A stretch of DNA of 64,000 nucleotides from Arcuatula senhousia. Taxonomy: Eukaryota > Mollusca > Bivalvia > Mytilida > Mytilidae. The first letter of the stretch is position 1. The number at the start of each line of letters is the position of its first letter. The translations under genes and the position numbers were made by a program. The DNA is taken from positions 5,217,576 through 5,281,575 of the forward strand of contig OZ020304.1 of assembly GCA_963971305.1 (NCBI GenBank). Direction: 5' to 3'. The notes below the pieces were generated by a model. That model was not told the DNA's origin, did no database searches, and worked only from the letters and a program-made list of their open reading frames with translations. Shown here piece by piece: positions 11,271 through 23,639 of this stretch.

Positions 11271-12770
11271 AGACCAATTATCCCTAAACATCAAAATAAC
11301 TGGGACATGACATGTCTCAGATTTTGGTGATTTTCATTTTATAAGTTGATATTGACCACTAGATCACAGATATAATGACTGTTTGTAATGATTGGCCATG
11401 GTTGCCATGGTAACCGTGGCGGCCATTTTTGACCTTTTCTCATACCTCAAAATAGCCTATATTCAATTCCCAATTTGTTAAGCAAAATCAATCCCAGTTC
11501 CATGGAACTTTTTATTTGCTTAATTTAATACCTCATTGAAAATATTCAAAATAGTTTGAAGACTATTTATAAAGGTGTGGTCAGAACATGGCGATCGAAT
11601 ATGTCAAGAAATCGTGCATTTTTTTTGTAATTTTTGTGACCAAAAAATTACCGTTTTTGCCACTTTACTGCCTGAATTTTCAGAAAATGCATCAATCACA
11701 TATACTCAATATGAACATAATTACATAGACTGATGATTGATATTAAAAACTTATGAAAATCTCAATGGGGTAACAAAAGGTGTCTTTAAAAAACACAGTT
11801 AAAGTTGGTTACCATGGTAATTTGTGAAAAATGGCCATTTCTGCATTGTTCAATATTTTCATGAAACTTCTGTTTCTTACGGTTCAATTGAACCATCTTT
11901 AAGTATTATTTTTTAACAGACATCATATAAACTGAAAATGACATTGAAATCATTCCAGAGTACAGTATCTCAAGGTCAAGGTCATCTAGAGTTTGAGATT
12001 TCTGATATGAAAATTTCGAAAAAAAATAAATTTCAAGTGACCTTGAGATCATCACAAGTGACCTTGAAAGTTTTCTAAAGACAACATATGTTAAAAAGAC
12101 CCTTTCAGGAACATATGATGACAAAAACTGTTATTTTGTTTCATATTGAAAGTATGGTCATACCTATATCAAAATATCGAAAAGTTACCGTTTTTGTCTA
12201 ATTACCATGGTAACCAACTTTAACAGTGTTTTCTTAAGACATTTTTTGTTACCCCATTGAGATTTTTGTATTTTTCAAAAATCAATCACTGAATTACATA
12301 ATAACATTCATGATGAGTATTTGTGATTGGTGCATTTTCTGAAAATGAAGTCAGAAAAGTGGCAAAAATGGTAATATTTTTGTCAAATATTTATCGAGAA
12401 TAATACACCATTTCTTGACATCTTCAGTAGCCTCGTTCCGGCTACACAAATAATTAAAGTATTTAAACTGTTTTAAATATTGTCAATGGGGTATTGAATT
12501 ATGCAAATATAAAAGTTATGTTGAATACCAACTGCTTTTCCTTGTAAAATTGGGGTTTGAATATTGCCCTTTTCAGCAGATTTAAATCGACCCAAAATGG
12601 CCGCCACGGTTACCATGGCAACCGCGGTCAATTATAACAAACATTCATTATTTTTGTGATCCAATGGTAATTTTCAACTTATAAAATGAAAATCATCAAA
12701 ATCTGAAACATGTCATGCCTCGCCCTATATTGAAATCCTTTGATTCTTACAGATAATTAGTGTTAATATA
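11270..12770. mobile_element. Large foldback (long inverted repeat) element, ~1.4-1.5 kb
   Basis: The left arm (about 11303-11821) pairs with the right arm (about 12201-12722). AGATTTTGGTGATTTTCATT on the left matches the reverse complement of the right arm at about 12684-12703. The arms carry symmetric palindromes: GTTGCCATGGTAAC (11401) with GTTACCATGGCAAC (12609), and GTTACCATGGTAAT (11808) with ATTACCATGGTAAC (12201). A spacer of about 380 bases holds two AGGTCA words (11973-11984) and two TGACCT words (12038, 12059). There is no transposase frame. Similarity fades outward, so the outer borders are uncertain and no target duplication was found. It is probably a foldback MITE. Confidence 0.8.
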
Positions 12771-13840
12771 TGTAAGCCTTGTCTGAGAATATGACCATAT
12801 CACTACATATCTTTTGAGCTAACAAAAATAACCATTTTAGAACATTTTTTTCGAAGCAAGATGATACATGGTGGCCATTGAAGATGACAATGTGTTTTTT
12901 CTCACTTATTTAAAAAAAATCAAAAACTTATTCAAAAATACAAAGTACAACAAAGTTAGTTACGCAATTTGTCTTTGTCACCTTGTTTTAATTTGTTCTT
13001 GGCGTAAATGCTTATTTTTTTACAACATTTAATAGCTTCTCTTTAGAAAAAGACGTTTTAAACGTCCAATTAGTTTTGAAATGAATGTCATTGACAAAGG
13101 TCTGACCAATTCTAGACATACAATTTGACGACGATATTATCTTGTCAATCTGTGCATATAAACTGCTTGTGAGACTTTGTAGACAGGATCTTTGTTACTG
13201 TCTGTCATCAGAAACTCTAGGGGAAAATTACGTCTTTGCTTGTAAGAAGAATATAAGCATTCGTCGTTCAATGTTTGATATCGCTGGTTGTTTTTTTTTT
13301 TTTTTTTTTTTTTTTAAGGCAGTGTTTTTTTTTTCCAGTGATGTTAAAAAATTACAGTAAAGGACGCCATCAATTTAACGGAAGATGGCGTTAATAGATA
13401 AGGCTGGTGTTCGATATTTTTCTCTAAAAGTGATTGAAAAACTCTGCTTCATATGGAAAAGGAACAAATCAAAGAAACGAGCAATGGTGTTCATCAGAAT
13501 ACCGTTAGTCTGGCGAAAAATCACATCCAGCAAACTGTGAACTACGTTTAATCGGCTTTACCAACCGTGATTTGGGTGTGGAATAGAAGTACATAAAAGT
13601 ACTACAGAAAAGTGGAAAGATTCAAACTGATTTGATCTCTATCAGTTCCTTCGAGTTATTTAAGCTCAGCGTTAGATATGAACATAACCATGATATCACT
13701 GACACAATTGAAGGGAACCTCATCTTTAGAAACTAATAAAACAGTCTTTTCTAATTCTAGGAATTTTAATGTTGGCCTACAATTCTACATTTTTTCTAAT
13801 TATCTTAAAACGATAAGAAATGTTACACCTTGAACCAGCT
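12770..13840. other. Non-coding sequence with a long T tract
   Basis: No exon was recognised. A tract of more than 20 T residues sits at about 13290-13315, followed closely by a shorter one. Confidence 0.4.
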
Positions 13841-14340
13841 TTGCAGTATGCTTGATTTATTGGCAACATATTTGTCACATTTGGAGGAAAGATTTTTAAC
13901 AAGAAGCAAAGATGTACCAAAGGGGTAATCAAATCTCATTATACCAAAACGACAAAGACAAAGACAAAACCGGTAGAAAAAAAAAACATCACAACGAAAC
14001 AAATCACACAACATTATAAACACACACACATAACAACAAAATCGCATTCAGCAACGTTAACTCAAGTTAGATGTATTCCTTCAATTTATTCCTTAAGAGA
14101 CCACCAAATCTACTTGCTTCAAGTTTTTCTTGAATTACACCTCGAATTGGACTCAAATGGTCTTTTCAGTACAAAAAAATACGAAACAAGAGATGGTTTT
14201 AATTTTCAATTTATTAATTTTGGACAGTATCATACTCACCCCACCAGCGTAGGGGTGTATATTTCGCAACATATTCGCTACGCCAGGACTTGTACTAAAT
14301 TTTCTTATTTTTTTAACCCAACACCGTTGTCTCTGTAATC
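13840..14340 (+). pseudogene. Penelope-like reverse transcriptase fragment
   Basis: The plus strand at about 13858-13950 reads LLATYLSHLEER and, one frame over, IGNIFVTFGGKIF, matching the IDNxFVTFGGxxFQQ segment of Penelope-like enzymes. From 14114 the translation LELHLELDSNGLFSTKKYE and VGVYISQHIRYART matches the region after the catalytic box. The catalytic box itself is missing and frames shift several times, so the copy is dead. Confidence 0.65.
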
Positions 14341-14610
14341 GGTCTATAGATGACGGTTATAGGAAAATACTGTTCTGGAGTTCAACAGGAGTTGCAAATA
14401 AGAGATGGGTAGCCCTTGGTTTCTAATGGCTTAGTCCACGTTTACTTTGAAAAACCCTAAAAATCTGACACAAAAAAAAAACGGTCTCTTAATTTAAAAG
14501 TTTTTCTTTCCATATCAGCCACTGACAGCAAAATGTGGTTTGTTGTATTGAGATAATCACTTCGTTTTCCCCATTGTGTCTCAAAACCGTTTTGTGTTAC
14601 CGGGCCCTTA

Positions 14611-14891
14611 GGGAGCGACAATTTGATTTTTATGGGGGGGGGGCTATGGTGAAATTTGAAATAAAAAAGCAGGATGGCAAAAATCCAGAAATAAAAAGGC
14701 AGGACAGCGCTTTGAGTAAAAAAAGGCAGAATGCTATTTTTGGCTAAAAAAAATATAGTTGTTTTAAAAATAAAAAAAATTGCGCGCGCAAGCGCGCATA
14801 AAAAATACAGGCTCGACTTTTTCGGAAAATAAAAAGCCAGGACGAAGGAAATATCCATAGCCCCCCTTTAAAAAATCAAATGGTTGCTCCC
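14611..14891. mobile_element. Small MITE, 281 bp, with ~35-bp inverted ends
   Basis: The left end GGGAGCGACAATTTGATTTT matches the reverse complement of the right end (AAAATCAAATGGTTGCTCCC), and both continue into a G/C run (GGGGGGG and CCCCCC) next to CTATGG/CCATAG. The interior is A-rich and holds a GCGCGC hairpin at 14781-14798. I could not settle the target-site duplication. Confidence 0.65.
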
Positions 14892-14899
14892 ATAGATAG

Positions 14900-17800
14900 C
14901 AATGGAAGAGAGAGGTCTGGTGCCATAAAACCTGGCTTAAACCACCATTTCTATTAAAATTTCTAAACCAGTTCGGTAGCTTTGTTGTTACCTTTAAAGT
15001 GGGAAGTTATTGTTGTTTTATCAGTAGATTTATAAATGAAGCTATCGATAGAATAAAGAATTCTCTAGTACTTTATACATGAACATTCCAGAAAATTCTG
15101 TTATTCCTCGTTCTTTGATATCAAATGGATCAATTAAGATAAATACATCTTTTCCTATCCATTTCCTAACCATTTAGGATTCAGTTTCATCTATTAATTA
15201 TTTGTATTCAATAAAAGATGTTTTAAAGCACTTTAATAGAAACTGCTTAGAACTTTAATGCTTTTCATCAAATCTCAAAACAAATTGTGAATAGCACTTC
15301 ATTGTATTTTTTTCTGATTCAAAGTATTTAAGTCCATTAATGCTTTACAATCATATTTGTATTCCAGCAAGAACCTGTCTTGGCATATCTTCTTCCTTGA
15401 TGTATATTTAGAACAACCCTCGTTCAAAAGTTTCAAAACATGCAAAATGTTTAATACCAAATGTTTGGCGATGCTAGAAAATATCGCTATGAAAATGGGA
15501 GTCTTTTATAATTGTCAAAGATGAGGTAAGCCAGCACCTTCAAAATCAAAACACCTTAAAGATGGCAAAACGAACGAGAAACTGATCTAAAAGATTGTAA
15601 CAAACGGCAATATGAAAGCATTTGACCAGGAAAGCATAAACAAAAGCTTTTTGAGTTTTATTTGAACAATAGTTATAGACATTTTTTTACTCCTAACACT
15701 TAAACTTGGGGGGTTGACAAATTTGGTTTTATTGTACCTAACGACTTTCCTTCTTAAATCTATAAACATTTTGTCCAGACAAGACACATGATATCAATTT
15801 ATAATTACCTAAAGCACATTTTTATATATGACATAGTCGTTTGGGTTTTATTCTGCTGCCTTATTTAAGACGTATATTATATTTACATTTATGTTTTACA
15901 TACGGCTTTACTGTAACTAATAAGTATGACAGTATAACACTTTCTTCATACCGTTTTTTGGTGGCGTCTACATCCCACAAATCTCACATTAATTCTTCAG
16001 ATATGAAAATATATTGGAGTTGGTATCATCATCATCATCATTATCATCATTTTATATGCAAATACAAACATATTCTAGGATGGTTGCTTTCTTTCTTAAT
16101 GATTATGAGGGGATATCATAGCATCCAGTCTCTGTCACTGAGACTTTACCAAATTAAGAATGAAGACTGTGTATTAATGACCAAAGGTGTCGAAATTTGG
16201 GTTATTGTCATGCTTGTAATGGCTTGACAATCGACAATTGTTAGCAGCTCTATCAATTTGTGACCATTTCCTTTTTAGTATCTGTCTTACATGGTATTTT
16301 TAAATATTGTGCATATACTAAAGATTACATGTACTGATCCCAAATGTCTCATTTCATTTGTCTGTGATTCACTTTCAAGGTGATTTATATTAGCATTATA
16401 ATTTGATATGATTTTCTTTAAAAAACGAACCGGGTGCGATTCAGGCAAGTGCCTTTTATCAAGAAATCGATAGATGAGGAGGTGCTATATGCCTGATTGC
16501 ACCTGATTATCCCTGAAAGGAAAATTGAATATAAATAATACGTGTGTAATGCTGTTTCTAGAGGTTTGACACTTTTTAACTGTTGGTGTTACTATTTGAA
16601 CAACCAAGAATGAAATCTGTCATTTTGCAATGGAACTTCAGGTTAAGATATGACATTGTACAAAATATTTTAACTTCAATCTGGAATATTACTTTTATGA
16701 AAAAAAAACCTTTCAAGCTTGTATTTAACATTCTATATATCTCTGTAAAGGAATTAAAGCATGAATGAATGAATGAATGAATAGATTATGTTTATATTTT
16801 TTACCCTTTTTGTAAATGTCATTTCTTTCCGATCCATGATATTCAGTTTTCACAAATATATATGGTTCACAGGTACTACTGAATCAAATATAACCTACCA
16901 TGTTACCAAGGTTCTAAAAAAGGCGACTAAAAAGCATTAACTTGTTTTATCTTTGTTGTATATCATCAGAATAAAAGGAATAAGGAAAAGGAAATAACTT
17001 ACGTATTCCTTATAAAGCGTTTATAAAATATGGAAGTGGTAAGCAACTTGATGTTTTGACCAAAAGATGATTTAAATAATACCTTCTCGGTGCGTGTAAT
17101 ACATAACATATGCAAACCAAAAACACACTCGATTTATAAATGTTATTCGATATTCTTGTGAATTATAGCACATAACATTTCAGTGACTGTTTTAACAGAG
17201 ACTTTGGAAAGACCAAATAGAATTACCTATTTTCAAGCTCTTAGAATGAAAAATAGCTTTGGTCGTGACAAGATATATCAATCTGTTCTCGACAATAGGT
17301 AAGAGACAACGATTGTCGTCAGTTATTTTCGCTGTTGTTTAAATGGCCCCTTAAAAACGCCATATATCTTCCAGAGGTATTACTAAGGTCACTTTTTTGG
17401 GTCATGTTTTTAGTTGGTTGGGTTAATTGGCAGATCTTAAGCAAAAGTTTGGTATATATACAAAGACCAACACTTAAATCAACATAAAAGGGGTGATTTG
17501 CTAGCCATACGCGGGGTCAAAATTCAGATCTCCATTTTTGATGACATCAAAATGTTTTGGTAATTTGACCATAAAATGCATTAAAAGTTTAAAATAACTA
17601 GATTAATGAAACGGACGTGCTTACCTCGGATTCCATATTTGTCTGAGACGGCGATTCGGCAATCTTCGTAAACAAGACCCGACGCATAATTAGTTAGGAA
17701 GGATGGCGTGTATAGCCATGTTTTTTTCATTATTTTTATGATTTAGGTGTGTTATTTTGCTATTTTAGCGATGTCAACGATTATTTATTAACATGATCGT

Positions 17801-18560
17801 CGATTTAGTTCAATAAAACAACAACCGAAAATTTAACCAAAATCTTAGACACTATCACTTTAAAATCTTCTTTAATTACATATTTTTTATGTCTTGTGTT
17901 GTGATACACCAGGGAGAAATTTTAGGCTAATGATAAGAGCTATTTTTGGCCCCTTTTTCAAAAATGAAATTTTATGCTAAAAATTGATTTATATGATATA
18001 AAGTAATGAAAGTTAATAAATTTTAATGTTTTAAACAAATAATAGATAAAATCTAATTTTAGTATTTGATCACACTTGATGAAAATTAAAGTGGCCTTTT
18101 CTCAAAATTACTCAAAATTAGGTCTATTTTTGTATGTTTTTTTGCAAAAATAATTTTGAGCGGACAAGCGGCCCATAAAAAATATTTTAACTGTGGATTT
18201 GGCATACGAGAACTGATGTTTCAAGAAATTATCTTTGTGGGCTGGAGGTCGGCTCATATTTAAATTTCACAAAAACCGTTGTCTTTTATCAATTTTAAGA
18301 CAATTTTGCTACATTTCATAGTTCTATCATTTTGTACACTTGCGTAATTACGCCATAAGTCAAATTTTCAATAAAATTGTGCCTGTGTCAAGAAATATAA
18401 TTTCTGAATCACAAGCTCACACCGTTGTAATTCATTATTCCAAGTTTTGAAAATTTTGAATTTAGCGGGGGGGGGGCAATTCGTGCTCTTATCCTATCTT
18501 GTCCTTTGTTTTATTCATCAAAAAGATGGGGCTACAGTAATGCTAATCTCAGGGTTATAA
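14900..18560. other. AT-rich non-coding sequence with microsatellites
   Basis: Contains a CAT/TCA-rich microsatellite at about 16027-16050 and an (ATGA)n run at about 16762-16780. The run follows AAGGAATTAAAGC and could be the tail of a retroposon. A possible small minus-strand exon at 17619-17716 is treated as a weak candidate in the findings. Nothing else is supported. Confidence 0.4.
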
Positions 18561-18564
18561 CCAG

Positions 18565-18724
18565 CATACAACAGAGTACAGTGCTCGTATGGTTCAGTTG
18601 GTCCCCAATTAGTAACTATACCGAATGAAGATTTGAGGGAAAAATCCACCGGTCTTTCTCTATAATGTCATGAATGTCTTAATTTTCGGCTCAGCAAGTT
18701 CAGCATGAAAAGCATTGCATATGC
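18565..18724 (-). pseudogene. C-type lectin pseudogene (parts of exons 3 and 4)
   Basis: The minus strand reads AGCATATGCAATGCTTTTCA (SICNAFHAELAEPKI), matching exon 3 of the lectin genes at 36582-36672 and 42636-42723. After only about ten bases comes a match to exon 4 (DIIEKDRWIFPSNLHSV, then stop and frame changes). The end of exon 3, intron 3 and the start of exon 4 have been lost together. T-rich intron sequence still precedes exon 3, with the splice-acceptor AG deleted. This points to DNA-level duplication followed by deletion rather than retroposition. Confidence 0.75.
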
Positions 18725-18734
18725 TTAAAAATAC

Positions 18735-20030
18735 TAGTTCCAAGGTGAAATAAAATCCAATTGGGTTGTCAATAACTACATTTAATTCCAAAGTAGGCGT
18801 CAATAACTATAATAAATTCAAAAATGGGTTGTAAGTAACTACATTTAATTCAAAAGTGGGCTATCAGTAAATAAATTAAACTCCAAAGTGGGTTTCTATA
18901 ACTACTAAACAACACAAGAAACGCACTACTTCCATTCGTTTCCTTTGACTTAAAAAGTTTAATCGCAAATATGTCTGGGAATGATCTGAGATTTAGACAC
19001 ATCATGAGTGGGGTCCATACCACCACTCTCTGCAAATTTAAAAAAATTCTGATTTTTTCATTTTAAAATTTCCAAACTATGAGTTTTTTAGCCCAAAAAT
19101 GAAAAAAAAAAATCACCAATTCTTAGAAAATTTGATGCTTATCAAGAAGTGTAACAAGAAAATTGGGGACAAAGCTTTAATCTCACAAAAACTGTCCAAA
19201 CTTTTCAGAAACATGCATTTTTGTATTGATCAATCTTAGACTTTGTTTTTTCAACTTCTTTATCAAAAGTTCAAGCCGTAAGCGCACTGGTGCCAATATC
19301 AGAAATAATGGTTTGTTTTTTTAATGAATTCGGTTTGATTTATCATTAAGAAGAAAAGAATTAATAACATTTTCAAATTTTAAAAGAATCTTGGAAGGAC
19401 AGACGTGGTGCGTTATTTGTGTTGCTGAGTATAGATATGTCTATCATATCTTATCCATTAAACTCACTTCTCTTCAATTGACTGACTACAAGTCAAAAAC
19501 TTTCCAGTTGCTATGAATAAGCCCAACCTTCACGGCTATTTGACATCTTATACATACATGTCATTTTATTTTGGTCTTTAATTACCACATAACTCACTAA
19601 TTGCTAGTTGTTTTTAAATTATTCTTGTATCATAATTTTTGTAATCGTTTTGATTACAAAAATTATTAAAAATCTTTTTTTTTTCAATCAATAAAATTCA
19701 CGCATCTTTATATGGTGCTACCTTAAGATTCTCCAAGTTTGGTAATTAAAATTACAAATACCAAAACGCGGGTATAACCGGTTAATTTGGATATGCTATA
19801 TATCGATATTTCAAGGAGTAACCTCTCATCAGTAGCATTTAAATCAAAACATTGGAAGGTCAAATCCAAACTGTTGAAAACGAAAAGTACTCAAAACCAA
19901 AACGTTCGAACAAGGAAGCCAAATCCAGCACCGAGGATATCGACCATGTGCATTACAAGGAAAGAAACCTGGTGTTTTAAACAATTTAGAATTTAAAAAC
20001 CGGAAATTTCAGCAACAAAAATATTAGAAA
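18735..20030. other. AT-rich non-coding sequence
   Basis: Contains short degenerate repeats of the type 'caataactacatttaattccaaa' between about 18765 and 18905, and a 13-bp-arm hairpin (AATTTTTGTAATC...GATTACAAAAATT) at 19634-19664. No coding region was recognised. Confidence 0.4.
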
Positions 20031-20099
20031 TTTTATGGTAAATCGTGTCAGACAAGTCTGACTACCAGGCTTGTGATTACCCTCGGGGACCTCTGGTCC

Positions 20100-20167
20100 A
20101 CCAGCAGCGGTTATCGCCCAGCGGTTATCGCCTATAAAGGTAATACCAATTTGGTATTACCTTTATA
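20100..20167. repeat. Perfect 35-bp palindrome next to a duplicated 14-mer
   Basis: Positions 20133-20167 are two 17-base arms (TATAAAGGTAATACCAA and its exact complement) around a single T. Just upstream CAGCGGTTATCGCC occurs twice in tandem. The role is unknown. It may be the fused ends of a deleted inverted-repeat element. Confidence 0.7.
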
Positions 20168-20924
20168 AAGCTTGAAGAATGTTGACCTAGCTGTTTCGAT
20201 CGACTTATAACGTTCGCAATGAAGGATGAACAGATAGAGGGTGGGCAGGTTTGTGCTGCTTGTACCGATCATCCTTCATTATAGTTATTTTTTTTTAAAG
20301 CATAAAACACCTGAAAATCAACAAATTATTCAAAGTCATCCTTTTTTTATCTTAAACCCAAAGGCTAAAATAATTCTAAAGAAGGACTGGAAATGTGCCA
20401 TAAATTTGGCTTGTTAAAATGGTTTAGGCAAAAATAGTGCTTAAGAATACCGAAACCAAGCACGAGTAATAAACATCACCAATCACGAAACGCTGCTAAA
20501 TGAATTTGAATAATTGTGAACATCAATCAAATTCTTTTGTTATTTTTTTAGATACAAGTGTGGACTCTAATGCATATTGCCTAGCAAGCCGCTATGGACA
20601 CAAAAAGCAAAGGTCTGCTTTAGTAACATAAAAAAGACTTTATTATTTCTAGGTCCTGCTAAGGTTTATTGTTGAATTCTATACGTAGCCTTTGCTGTAC
20701 ACATACTATAAAATCGATCTAAAATTAAGCCATGTCGATGAATCTAAGTCATGTAAGTGTTTATCCTAAACATTATTTGTTTTTAGATTCAGTATAAGCA
20801 TTGTACTATCTCCTATTTAGTTTAAAATAACTGCATCAAAGTTTGGTTATCGAGCTGTACAAAAGTCTCCATTGGATGAAAGATGTCACAGTCTGTTGTT
20901 CATACCTACTTTTAAATCAGCTTA

Positions 20925-21330
20925 ATGTTAAAGTTTAAAAAGGTTTCAATCTTCAAATTATTCATAGAACAAAAGCTACCAACGGGATACTGGGAATACC
21001 GAAGAAGAAAATCAAACATATATTTTGCGCCTAGAAATTTTTATAATTTTCGTTTTATAATATTATTATTTTCAACATTTAGTTGCATTCCAAGCATGCG
21101 GAGATGTAAAAAAAAATTGTACATTGTTATTTTGACTTTTTTTCTAAGTGTGACCAAAAAGGAAACTGGACTCATCCTCTTTTGTATGTTTAGTCTTGGG
21201 CCAATGCAAGACGGCAAGCAGCGACTTATGGTCATGCTGAAGACTGTTGGCTGTTTTCCATTGTGATTTTTAAAATTCACGTTTCTTTTTGTCGGTTGTG
21301 TGGCGTACAATTATTCCACATCTAATTATC
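20925..21330 (+). repeat. Dispersed repeat R3 copy
   Basis: Carries GTTGGCTGTTTTCCATTGTG and the following TTTAAAATTCACGTTT, GTTGTGTGGCGTACA and TCCACATCTAATT words shared with 9830-9935. Related core words occur in reverse at about 41640-41695 and 61945-61990. The open frames here (both strands) are repeat sequence. Confidence 0.5.
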
Positions 21331-21764
21331 GTCTACTTTAATGGTTATCATTTGTCAGATCAGCCTATGATTTGAAATATATAATATTATATGAAATAAG
21401 TTTAAACCCAATTGTAGATCTCTTTATGAAAATTTACAATGTACATGTATGCCTTTAAATTTAGCAATAAATTATATTATAACTCAAACAGGGCCAGATC
21501 CAGAAAATTTTGAAAGGGGTTGGTCCACATAAATTCCGCTGTGGACGAAGGACGAAAAGGGGGTGATTCTAGACAAAATTTGCAGAAAACCTACACGTTA
21601 CTTGCGAAATTTTTGTCGGAAAGGAGGGAAATTCCAATCTCGGATCCCCCCGGATCCGCCACTGCTCAAATATTTTTGATTGTCACCTATTCAAAGATTG
21701 TCCCTCCCTTTATGATAGAGACTAAAGCAAACTTATACACGAACGTTGCAATCCATGTTCCGCA

Positions 21765-21841
21765 CACAGGGGCTTGGATTCTGGTTATTTATATTGACTT
21801 TTAAGTCGCCCCGCCCCCACTCTATAATCCAAGCCCCTGTG
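21765..21841. repeat. Hairpin with exact 16-bp arms
   Basis: CACAGGGGCTTGGATT (21765-21780) is exactly complementary to AATCCAAGCCCCTGTG (21826-21841), with a 45-base loop. No coding content is seen. It may be a short foldback element. Confidence 0.7.
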
Positions 21842-23480
21842 GTTCTGCACAGTTAAAATTATTTTCTGACATGTTTGTAGTTGTGGCGACATTGGTCTCT
21901 GTGTGGTGAATTGACAAAATTATCAAGCAATGATAACATTTTCGAACAACCAATAACTTGTGACAAATAAGTTTATTTTCCGGATCCCGCAATAGCTTTG
22001 TGAGAAATAGATAAAATTATTTATCCTTATTAAAATGACCTAGATCAAGACAGACGAATGACCCAATGTGGCTATTTTGTCATTATCTAAAAATCAATAA
22101 AATGCTTGAATTGTGTGTGTCTGATTGACCTATTTTGCATAACCATTATTTCTGTCTGTGATAATAAACTTTATTCAATGAATTAACATTTTCAGTCAAA
22201 AATTTATAAGAAAGTACGCTTAAACATGTGCACAACCTGATAAAGTGACTACGCCATGTACGCTACATGATCTAGTTGAATCGCATTGTTGCTTTAAAAC
22301 ACCGCCACATAAAAGCATGAAAAACGAAGATGCTGTGTACAACTTTTTTGCAAGATTTAACTTATTTTTGGTGTCCGAATAGTATTTTTGTCCTTTAAAC
22401 TTTATTCAATTAAGTAAATTTTCGCAATCCAAAATCAAATATCCGTTACGCTAAAGCTACGCAAGATACGCTACACTGACTAAAATATAATCCGAAGCGG
22501 AACACATAATCTACTGGTCGCGGCCATATTGTCTTGATGGAAATCCGAAGATTGAGAATCCGAATATAGCCCCGAGGGAAAAGTGAAAGTATGTACATTG
22601 CAAAGAGCTTTTGTAAATATAGAAACGACGGAAACAAACGACCTAATTTCAGTATCGCTGCATTTTTCTGTATAATAGGTAGTAATAAACTCGTTTCAAC
22701 ATTCCAGATTTTGAAGCAAAAAGGATGATAACGCACGACAAATATGCTGTCCAACACGAAACATAGGGCAAAATATAGACAAAAATGGACCACTCGTGTC
22801 AACACGAGAAAAAAAATCAAAATTACGATCGAAAACACTATTTAAAGAATAAAAAAATCGAAAACACTGCACGAAAATAACCCTTTACCACACCTTTCAT
22901 TTTTATGTTAGGCAGAATAAAAAAACCATAACGGGTACGGGTATAAAATAAACAAACAGTGGACAAATAATTTTTTAGTGCGTTAGTTAGTTGGTGTTAA
23001 AAATATCCCCTAGCAGCACAATATGGGTTATATATGGGTAGATGTAAAATGAACATTAAATGATGAGAAGTATATCGGAAGGTGGTGTGGAAAAACAGTA
23101 GAAACAGTAAATGTCGAAGACCACTTGAAAGCGGATATGGTGACCAACAAAAATAAAGTAATTTAACCGTATCTGGTCTGTACACATGTTCATGATGTTA
23201 GCCCATTAATGTCAGAGTATTCAGGCTTCCCAGATCAACAAAGATTGAAATAATCCACAATGGAGACCCTGATTTTTTCCGTATTCAACTTTTCCTGCGA
23301 ATTCGCGGGTGTCGTCTAGTAAATTTTAAATGATGAACGGTGCATCGAAGTTACGTGTGTATCCAGTGATTTTGGTTCTCAAAACATCAATCGATTTGGT
23401 TTAGCAGCTCTTAGCCAAGGAGGAATAAAGCAAAAACATGCCACTGTCCGAAATTTGATTTGAACAGAAATATAAACAAA
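21842..23480. other. AT-rich non-coding sequence
   Basis: No exon, RNA gene or repeat border recognised. Minus-strand frames of up to 130 codons at about 22446-22838 have low-complexity hydrophobic translations and no domain. Confidence 0.35.
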
Positions 23481-23639
23481 AATACAATATCAGTCTTTTT
23501 ATTTCGTGCTTCAGAAACTGACACCAGTTCTTTCATGTATCTTATCTTTAACCAATGATCTGCTCACCATCACTGAAAAAAAGAAGCCTTCTATTATATC
23601 ATCTATGTTAAGAACCAAAGAACCATTCACTCTTTATAT

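Noticed and set aside
14457..14858. 133-codon minus-strand open frame
   Set aside because: It lies almost wholly in the 281-bp MITE and flanking A-rich DNA. The phenylalanine-rich translation reflects the A tracts.
15841..16227. 128-codon plus-strand open frame with a histidine run
   Set aside because: The histidine run is a CAT microsatellite. The rest is low-complexity translation with no domain and no splice context.
17915..18510. Possible foldback between GATAAGAGC-like words near 17931 and GTGCTCTTATCC near 18483
   Set aside because: Similarity between the supposed arms is too short and patchy to support an element by eye.
22446..22838. 130-codon minus-strand open frame with hydrophobic stretches
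   Set aside because: No recognisable domain, promoter or splice partner. The composition is what AT-rich DNA gives by chance.
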